Shown here: one piece after another, positions 55,742 through 64,000 of the stretch
Position numbering within the stretch: the stretch's first letter is position 1
How the letters are laid out: each line of letters starts with the position of its first letter
NCBI RefSeq assembly: GCF_034190915.1
Contig: NW_026947632.1
Span: 372,001-436,000 of the forward strand
DNA length: 64,000 bases
From: Cavia porcellus
Lineage: Eukaryota > Chordata > Mammalia > Rodentia > Caviidae
Direction: 5' to 3'
Made by a program: the position numbers and the translations under genes
The notes under the pieces: model-generated
Told to the model about the DNA's origin: nothing
The model's database searches: none
Seen by the model: only the letters and a program-made list of their open reading frames with translations

Positions 55742-56362
55742 GTGGCGCTTTTCTCCATCCTACATTTCCACTCACTGCCTATGCTAATTCAGACCCTCCG
55801 ATACACAACACCCCGTGATGTTTTTTTCACTCCTACTAGTGAATGGCCTGTTAGAAACCCTTACAATGCACCACCACGTGATCATTTACAGAAACCTATC
55901 CTACATTGCCACAGCATGTTTCCTGACATCCCCATGCTGACCACCCTGTGGCGCTTTTCTCCATCCTACATTGCCACTCACTGCCTATCCTAATTCAGGC
56001 CTTCCGATTCACAACACCCCGTGATTTTTTCTCACTCTTACTAGTCAATGGCCTGTGGGAAACCCTTACAATGCGCACCACCTCGCGATGTTTTTCAGAA
56101 TCTTATCCTACTTTACCACTGCATGTTTCCTGACCTCCCCATGCTGACCACCCCGTGGCCCATTCCTCCTTCCTACATTGCTACTCACTGCCAATCCTAA
56201 TTCAGGCCCTCCGATTCACACCACCCCGTGATGTTATTCTCACTCCTACTAGTGAATGGCCTCTTAGAAACCCTTACAATGCGCACAACCCCGTGATGTT
56301 TTTCAGAATCCTATCCTACATTCCCACTGCATGTTTCCTGACCTCCCCATGTTGACCACCCC
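55742..56362. repeat. Partial copy of 39,313-39,933
   Basis: Three monomers at offset 16,429: the HOR first monomer followed by the first two cassette monomers. This reproduces the unusual HOR-to-cassette switch seen at 39,480-39,519, so both descend from one event. One private change is ACATTCCCACTGC near 56,320. Confidence 0.78.
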
Positions 56363-56578
56363 ATGGCGCTTTTCTCCATCCTACATTGCCAATCACTGCC
56401 TATCCCAATTCAGGCCCTCCGATTCACACCACCCCTTGATGTTTTTCTCACTCCTACTAGTGAATGGCCTGTTATAAACCCTTACAATGTGTACCACCCC
56501 GCGATGTTTTTCAGAAACCTATCCTACATTGCCACTGCATGTTTCCTGACCTCCCCATTCTGTCCACCCTGTGGCGCT
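56363..56578 (+). repeat. Chimeric monomer with three apparent parents
   Basis: The start (GTTGACCACCCCATGGCGC) is of the 39,934 type. From 56,392 (CCAATCACTGCC, CACCCCTTGATG) it is of the 55,118 type. From 56,475 (GTTATAAACC, AATGTGTACC) it is of the 46,264 type. Switches lie within 56,364-56,391 and 56,457-56,474, each in a tract shared by both parents. Confidence 0.78.
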
Positions 56579-56778
56579 TTTCTGCATCCTTCATTGCCAC
56601 TCACTGCCTATCCCAATTCAGGCCCTCCGATTCACACCACCCCGTGATGTTTTTCTCACTCCTACTAGTGAATGGCCTATTTGAAACCCTTAAAATGCGC
56701 ACCACCCCGCGATGTTTTTCAGAAACCTATCCTACATTGCCACTGCATGTTTCCTGAACTCCCCATGCTGACCACCCC

Positions 56779-59700
56779 GTGGCGCTTTTCTCCATCCTAC
56801 ATTTCCACTCACTGCCTATGCTAATTCAGACCCTCCGATACACAACACCCCGTGATGTTTTTTTCACTCCTACTAGTGAATGGCCTGTTAGAAACCCTTA
56901 CAATGCACCACCACGTGATCATTTACAGAAACCTATCCTACATTGCCACTGCATGTTTCCTGACCACCCGATGCTGACCACCCCGTGGCGCTTTTCCCAA
57001 TCCTACATTGCCACTCACTGCCTATTCTAATTCAGGCCCTCCGATTCACACAAACCTGGGATGTTATTCTCACTTTTCTACAAGAGGCAATGTAGCATGG
57101 CGTGTTAGAAACAATTAAAATGCGCACCACCCCGCGATGTTTTTGAGAATCCTATCCTACATTGCCACTGCAGGTTTCCTGACCTACCCATGCTGACCAC
57201 CCCATGACGCTTTTCTCCATCCTACATTGCCACTCACTGCCTATCCTAATTCAGGCCCTCCGATTCACACCACCCCGTGATTTTTTCTCACTCTTTCTAG
57301 TGAATGGCCTGTTAGAAACCCTTACAATGCGCACCACCCCTGATGTTTTTCAGAATCCTATCCTACATTGCCACTGCATGATTCCTGCCCTCCCCATGCT
57401 GACCTCCCCGTGGCCCATTTCTCCATCCTACATTGCCACTTACTGCCTATCCTAATTCAGGCTCTCCGATTCACACCACACCGTGATGTTATTCTCACTC
57501 CTACTAGTGAATGGCCTCTTAGAAACCCTTACTATGCACACAAACACGCGATGTTTTTCACAAACCTATCCTACATTGCCACTGCATGTTTCCTGACCTC
57601 CCCATTCTGTCCACCCTGTGGCGCTTTTCTGCATCCTTCATTGCCAATCACTGCCTATCCCAATTCAGGCCCTCCGATTCACACCACCCCATGATGTTTT
57701 TCTCACTCCTACTAGTGAATCGCCTGTAGGAAACCCTTAAAATGTGAACCACCCCACGATGTTTTTTCACAAATCTATCCTACATTGCCCTGCATGTTTC
57801 CTGACCTCCCCATGCTGACCACTCCGTGACGCTTTTCTCCATCTTACATTGCCACTTACTGCCTTTCCTAATTCAGGCCCTCCTATTAACACCACCCCGT
57901 GATGTTTTTTTGATTCCTGCTAGTGAATGGCCTGTTAGAAACCCTTACAATGCGCACCACTCCTTGATGTTTTTCAGAAACCTATCCTACATTGCCACTG
58001 CATGTGTCCTGACCTCCCCATGCTGACCACACCATGGCGCTTTTGTCCATACCACATTGCCACTCAATGCCTTTTCTAATTCAGGCCCTACGATTCACAC
58101 CACCCCATGAAATTTTTCTCACTCCTTCTAGTGAATGGCCTGTTAGAAACCCTTACAATCCGCACCACCCCGCGATGTTTTTCAGAAACCTATCCTACAT
58201 TGCCACTGCATGTTTCCTGACCTCCCCATGCTGACCACCCCGTGGCCGTTTTCTCCATCCTACATTGCCACTCACTGCCTATCCTAATCCAGGCCCTCCG
58301 ATTCACACCACTCCATGATGTTTTTCTCACCCCTACTAGTGAATGGCCTGTTAAAAACCCTTACAATGCACACTACCCCGCGATGTTTTTCAGAAACCTG
58401 TCCTACATTGCCACTGCATGTTTCCTGACCTCCCCAAGCTGACCACCCAATGGCGCTTTTCTCCATCCTACATTGCCACTCACTGCCTATCCTAATTCAG
58501 GCCCTCCGATTCACACCACACGGTGCTGTTTTTCTCACGGCTACTAGTGCATGGCGTGTAAGTAACAATTACAATGTGCAACACCCTGCAATGTTTTTCA
58601 GAAACCTATCCTACATTGCTACTGCATGTTTCCTGACCTCCCGATGCTGACCAGCCCGTGGCGCTTTTGTCCGTCCTACATTGCCACTCACTGCCTAACA
58701 TAATTCAGGTCCTCTGATTCACACCACCCCGTGATGTTTTTCTCACTCCTACTAGTGAATGGCCTGTTAGAAACACTTACAATGCACCACCCCGCGATCA
58801 TTTACAGAAACCTATCCTACATTGCCACTGCATGTTTCCTGACCACCCGATGCTGACCACCCCGTGGTGCTTTTCCCAATCCTACATTGCCACTCACTGC
58901 CTATTCTAATTCAGGCCCTCCGCTTCACACAAACCCGTGATGTTATTCTCACTTTTCTACAAGAGCATGGCGTGTTAGAAACAGTTAAAATGCGCACCAC
59001 CCCGCGATGTTTTTCAGAATCCTATCCAACATTGCCACTGCAGGTTTCCTGACCTACCCATGCTGACCACCCCGTGACGCTTTTCTCCATCCTACATTGC
59101 CACTCACTGCTTATCCTAATTCAGGCCCTCCGATTCACACCACCCCGTGATTTTTTCTCACTCTTACTAGTGAATGGCCTGTTAGAAACCCTTACAATGC
59201 GCACCACCCCGCGATGTTTTTCAGAATCCTATCCTACATTGCCACTGCATGATTCCTGCCCTCCCCATGCTGACCACCCCGTGGCCCATTTCTCCATCCT
59301 ACATTACCACTTACTGCCTATCCTAATTCAGGCTCTCCGATTCACACCACCCCGTGATGTTATTCTCACTCCTACTAGCGAATGTTCTCTTAGAAACACT
59401 TACTATGCGCACAAACACGCGATGTTTTTCGCAAACCTATCCTACATTGCCACTGCATGTTTCCTGACCTCCCCATTCTGTCCACCCTGTGGCGCTTTTC
59501 TGCATCCTTCATTGCCACTCACTGCCTATTCCAATTCAGGCCCTCCGAATCACACCACACCATGATGTTTTTCTCACTCCTACTAGTGAATGGCCTGTTA
59601 GAAACCCTTAAAATGCGAACCACCCCGCGATGTTTTTCAGAATCCTATCCTACATTGCCACTGCATGATTCCTGACCTCCCCAAGCTGACGACCCTGTTG

Positions 59701-62606
59701 CGCTTTTCTCCATCCTACATTGCCACTCACTGCCTACACCAGTTCAGGCCCTCCGAATCACACCACCCCGTGATGTTTTTCTCACTCCTAGTAGTGAGTA
59801 GCCTGTTAGAAAACCTTGCAATGCGCACCACCCCGCAGTGTTTTTCAGAAACCTATCCTACATTGCCACTGCATGTTTTCTGACCTCCCCATGCTGACCA
59901 CACCGTGGCACTTTTCTCCATCCTACCTTGCGACTCACTGCCTATCCTAATACAGGCTCTCCGATTCACACCATCCCGTGATGTTTTTCTCACTCCTACT
60001 AGGGAATAGCTTGTTAGAAACCCTTACAATATGCCCCACCCCGTTATCTTTTTCAGAAACCTATCCTACATTGCCACTGCATGTTTCCTGACATCCCCAT
60101 GCTGACCACCCCGTGGCGCTTTTCTCCACCCTACATTGCCACTCACTGCCTATCCTAATTCAGGCCCTCCGATTCACACCACAACGTGATGTTTTTCTCA
60201 CTCCTACTAGTGAATGGCCTGTCATAAACCCTAACAATGCGCACCAACCTGAGATGTTTTACAGAAACCTATCCTACATAGCCACTGCATGTTTCCAGAC
60301 CTCCCCATGCTGACCACCCCATTGAGCTTTTCTCCATCCTATATTACCACTCACTGCCTAACCCTGTTCAGGCCCTCCGATTCAAACCACCCCGTGATGT
60401 TTTTCTCACTCCTAGCAGTGAATAGCCTTTTAGAAAACTTTACAATGCGCACCACCCCGCAATGATTTTGAGAAACCTATCCTACATTGCCACTGCATGT
60501 TTCCTGACCTCCCCATGCTGACCACCCGGTGGCGCTTTTCTCCATCCTACATTGCCAATCACTGTCTATCCCAATTCAGGCCCTCCAATTCACACCTTCC
60601 CGTGATGTTCTTCTCAGTCCTACTAGTGAATGGCGTGTTAGAAACCCTTACAATGCGCAAAACCCCGTGATGTTTTTCAGAAAACTATCCTACATTGCCA
60701 CAGCATGTTTCCTGACCTCCCCATGCTGACCACCCCGTGGCGCTTTTCACCATCCTACATTGCCACTCACTGCCTATCCTTATTCACACCGTCCTATTCA
60801 CAACACCCCGTGATATTTTTTTCACTCCTACTAGTGAATGGCGTGTTAGAAACCCTTACAATGCACCACCCCGCGATCTTTTTCAGAAACCTATCCTATA
60901 TTGCCACTGCATGTTTCCTGACCACACCATGCTGACCACCCCGTGGCGCTTTTCTCCATCCTACATTGCCACTCACTGCCTATCCTAATTCAGGCCCTAC
61001 GATTCACACCACCCCGTGATGTTTTTCTCACTCTTACTAGTAAATGGGCCTTTAGAAGCCATTACAATGCGCACCACACCGCGATGTTCTTCAGAAAGCT
61101 ATCCTTCATTGCCACTGCATGTTTCCTGACCTCCCCAAGCTGACCACCCCGTGGCGCTTTTCTCCCTCGTACATTGCCACTCACTGCCTATCCTAATTCA
61201 GGCCCTCCGATTCACACCATCCCGTGATGTTTTTCTCATTCCTTCTATTGAATGCTGTGTTAGAAACCCTTACATTGCGCACCACCCAACGATGTTTTTC
61301 AGAAACATACCCTACATTGCCACTGCATGTTTCCTGACCTCCCCATGGTGACCACCCGGTGGCGCTTTTCTCCATCCTACATTGCCACGCACTGCTTATC
61401 CTAATTCAGGCCCTCCGATTCACACCACCCCATGATGTTTTTCTCACTCCTACTAGTTAATGGACTGTTAGAAACCCTTACAATGCGCACCACCCCGCGA
61501 TGTTTTTCAGAAACCTATCCTAAATTGCCACTGCATGTTTCCTGACCTCCCCATTGTGTCCACCCCATGGCGCTTTTCTCCATCCTTCTTTGTCACTCAC
61601 TGCCTATACCAATTCAGGCCCTCAAATTCACACCACCCCGTGATGTTATTCTCACTCCTACTAGTGAATGGCCTCTTAGAAACACTTACACTGCGCACAA
61701 ACCCGCGATTTTTTTCACAAACCTATCCTACATTGCCACTTCATGTTTTCTGACCTCCCCATTCTGTCCACCCCGTGGCGCTTTTCTCCATCCTACATTG
61801 CCAATCACTGCCTATCCCAATTCAGGCCCTCCGATTCACACCACCCCTTGATGTTTTTCTCACTCCTACTAGTGAATGGCCTGTTAGAAACCCTTACAAT
61901 GCGCACCACCCCGCGATGTTTTTCAGAAACCTATCCTACATTGCCACTGCATGTTTCCTGACCTCCCCATGCTGACCACCCGGTGGCGCTTTTCTCCATC
62001 CTACATTGCCAATCACTGCCTATCCCAATTCAGGCCCTCCGATTCACACCTTCCCGTGATGTTCTTCTCACTCAAACTAGTGAATGGCGTGTTAGAAACC
62101 CTTACAATGCGCACCACCCTGCAATGTTTTTCAGAAACCAATCCTACATTGCCACAGCATGTTTCCTGACCTCCCCATGCTGACCACCCCATGGCGCTTT
62201 TCACCATCCTACATTGCCACTCACAGCCTATCATTATTCACAACCTCCGATTCACAACACCCCATGATGTTTTTCTCACTCCTTCTAGTGAATGGCCTGT
62301 TATAAACCCTTACAATGTGTACCACCCCGCGATGTTTTTCAGAAACCTATCCTACATTGCCACTGCATGTTTCCTGACCTCCCCATTCTGTCCACCCTGT
62401 GGCGCTTTTCTGCATCCTTCATTGCCACTCACTGCCTATCCCAATTCAGGCCCTCCGATTCACACCACCCCGTGATGTTTTTCTCACTCCTACTAGTGAA
62501 TGGCCTATTTGAAACCCTTAAAATGCGCACCACCCCGCGATGTTTTTCAGAAACCTATCCTACATTGCCACTGCATGTTTCCTGAACTCCCCATGCTGAC
62601 CACCCC
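56779..62606. repeat. 28-monomer HOR, copy H3 (5,828 bp)
   Basis: It matches H2 at a constant offset of 10,200 bp with only a handful of differences that I saw. Examples are GATGATTTTC near 48,805 against GATGTTTTTC near 59,005, CCCGTGATC near 50,670 against CCCGCGATC near 60,870, and CCTCAGATTC near 51,420 against CCTCAAATTC near 61,620. The inverted insertion is at 57,086-57,095. Confidence 0.88.
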
Positions 62607-64000
62607 GTGGCGCTTTTCTCCATCCTACATTTCCACTCACTGCCTATGCTAATTCAGACCCTCCGATACACAACACCCCGTGATGTTTTTTTCACTCCTA
62701 CTAGTGAATGGCCTGTTAGAAACCCTTACAATGCACCACCACGTGATCATTTACAGAAACCTATCCTACATTGCCACTGCATGTTTCCTGACCACCCGAT
62801 GCTGACCACCCCGTGGTGCTTTTCCCAATCCTACATTGCCACTCACTGCCTATTCTAATTCAGGCCCTCCGATTCACACAAACCTGGGATGTTATTCTCA
62901 CTTTTCTACAAGAGGCAATGTAGCATGGCGTGTTAGAAACAATTAAAATGCGCACCACCCCGCGATGTTTTTGAGAATCCTATCCTACATTGCCACTGCA
63001 GGTTTCCTGACCTACCCATGCTGACCACCCCATGACGCTTTTCTCCATCCTACATTGCCACTCACTGCCTATCCTAATTCAGGCCCTCCGATTCACACCA
63101 CCCCGTGATTTTTTCTCACTCTTTCTAGTGAATGGCCTGTTAGAAACCCTTACAATGCGCACCACCCCTGATGTTTTTCAGAATCCTGTCCTACATTGCC
63201 ACTGCATGATTCCTGCCCTCCCCATGCTGACCTCCCCGTGGCCCATTTCTCCATCCTACATTGCCACTTACTGCCTATCCTAATTCAGGCTCTCCGATTC
63301 ACACCACACCGTGATGTTATTCTCACTCCTACTAGTGAATGGCCTCTTAGAAACCCTTACTATGCACACAAACACGCGATGTTTTTCACAAACCTATCCT
63401 ACATTGCCACTGCATGTTTCCTGACCTCCCCATTCTGTCCACCCTGTGGCGCTTTTCTGCATCCTTCATTGCCAATCACTGCCTATCCCAATTCAGGCCC
63501 TCCGATTCACACCACCCCATGATGTTTTTCTCACTCCTACTAGTGAATGGCCTGTAGGAAACCCTTAAAATGTGAACCACCCCGCGATGTTTTTTCACAA
63601 ATCTATCCTACATTGCCCTGCATGTTTCCTGACCTCCCCATGCTGACCACTCCGTGAAGCTTTTCTCCATCTTACATTGCCACTTACTGCCTTTCCTAAT
63701 TCAGGCCCTCCTATTAACACCACCCCGTGATGTTTTTTTGATTCCTGCTAGTGAATGGCCTGTTAGAAACCCTTACAATGCGCACCACTCCGCGATGTTT
63801 TTCAGAAACCTATCCTACATTGCCACTGCATGTGTCCTGACCTCCCCATGCTGACCACACCATGGCGCTTTTGTCCATACCACATTGCCACTCAATGCCT
63901 TTTCTAATTCAGGCCCTACGATTCACACCACCCCATGAAATTTTTCTCACTCCTTCTAGTGAATGGCCTGTTAGAAACCCTTACAATCCGCACCACCCCG
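62607..64000. repeat. Start of the next HOR copy, cut by the window end
   Basis: It matches 52,407-53,800 at offset 10,200 and 46,579-47,972 at offset 16,028, with the inverted insertion at 62,914-62,923. It shares the CCGTGAAGC and CTGTAGGAAACC forms with 52,407-53,800, so the 10.2-kb repeat continues to the end of the window. Confidence 0.85.

Larger units (their letters stand above)
1..64000 (+). repeat. Tandem satellite array, ~208-bp monomer, fills the window
   Basis: Landmarks such as ACCACCCCGTG, CCTACATTGCCACT and ACTAGTGAATGG return every 206-210 bases over the whole window, always in the same orientation. That gives about 308 head-to-tail monomers with no spacer, transposon or unique sequence. 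A hand-made consensus counts 42 A, 77 C, 30 G and 59 T (208 bases), so GC is about 51% and the + strand is about 65% pyrimidine. Neighbouring monomers differ by point changes and 1-2 base indels, while monomers many kilobases apart can be nearly identical, which is the hallmark of higher-order repeats. The family is not one I recognise. A centromeric, pericentromeric or other heterochromatic role is inference from organisation only. Confidence 0.98.

Noticed and set aside
16..63854. More than 200 short open frames on both strands, 60-163 codons, as candidate genes
   Set aside because: They recur with the monomer period, overlap one another in different frames, start at the same subunit-C GTG or ATG and end at the same stop. 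Their translations vary as expected for drifting noncoding DNA, and no domain or ribosome-binding context is visible.
1..64000. CRISPR array
   Set aside because: Repeats are contiguous 208-bp units with no unique spacers, far longer than CRISPR repeats, and there are no cas-like genes.
1..64000. CENP-B box in the monomer
   Set aside because: The core pattern TTCG....A..CGGG was sought on both strands of the consensus. CGGGG occurs on the minus strand, but the required upstream TTCG and A are absent.
1..64000. G-quadruplex potential of the G-rich minus strand
   Set aside because: Each CGGGGTGG box has one run of four G, and boxes are 65-73 bp apart, too far for a standard intramolecular quadruplex.
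1..64000. Tandemly repeated RNA gene (5S rRNA, tRNA or snRNA cluster)
   Set aside because: No internal promoter boxes, tRNA-like cloverleaf or conserved RNA core could be recognised in the monomer, and divergence is spread evenly.
1..64000. Naming the species or a known satellite family
   Set aside because: The monomer does not match any satellite I can recall with confidence. A database search with the 208-bp consensus would decide this.

Overview
The window is one uninterrupted head-to-tail tandem satellite DNA array. A monomer of about 208 bp repeats roughly 308 times from base 1 to base 64,000. Both ends fall inside monomers, so the array continues on both sides. I found no credible protein gene, RNA gene, transposon, microsatellite, CRISPR array or unique spacer. 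A multi-kilobase satellite with nested higher-order repeats (HORs) indicates eukaryotic heterochromatin such as a centromere, pericentromere, subtelomere or sex-chromosome block. I do not recognise the satellite family, and the species cannot be read from the sequence.

Four to five layers of repetition are visible. (1) The 208-bp monomer is itself three related subunits of about 65, 70 and 73 bp (here A, B, C), each opening with the box ACCACCCCGYG. (2) Monomers occur as recognisable types in a conserved order. An 11-monomer cassette of about 2.28 kb recurs, and is tandemly duplicated at 39,519-44,084. (3) A 28-monomer, 5,828-bp HOR is present in three complete copies (33,485-39,312; 46,579-52,406; 56,779-62,606) plus partial copies. 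(4) A 49-monomer, 10,200-bp unit (one HOR plus a 4,372-bp spacer) links 46.3-53.8 kb with 56.5-64.0 kb almost without difference. (5) Longer shifted blocks (offsets 13,293, 10,595 and 18,898 bp) tie the left half to itself and to the right half.

Layout: 1 to about 7,950 holds diverged monomers with only faint higher-order order, resembling an array edge or an older layer. About 7,950-19,780 holds the founder segments from which later blocks were copied. 19,780-33,480 is a mosaic of copies of those founders with several mappable junctions. 33,485-64,000 is the recently homogenised HOR domain with duplications, deletions and chimeric monomers.

The many short open frames are by-products of the repeat. 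Because 208 is not a multiple of 3, each frame shifts at every monomer and meets a stop. Longer frames appear mostly where a one-base deletion makes a 207-bp monomer. The notable content is therefore the evolutionary record of the array: breakpoints resolved to tens of bases, a three-parent chimeric monomer, and a 10-bp inverted micro-insertion that travels with the HOR. All comparisons were made by eye. Block boundaries are good to about one monomer unless a tighter range is given.
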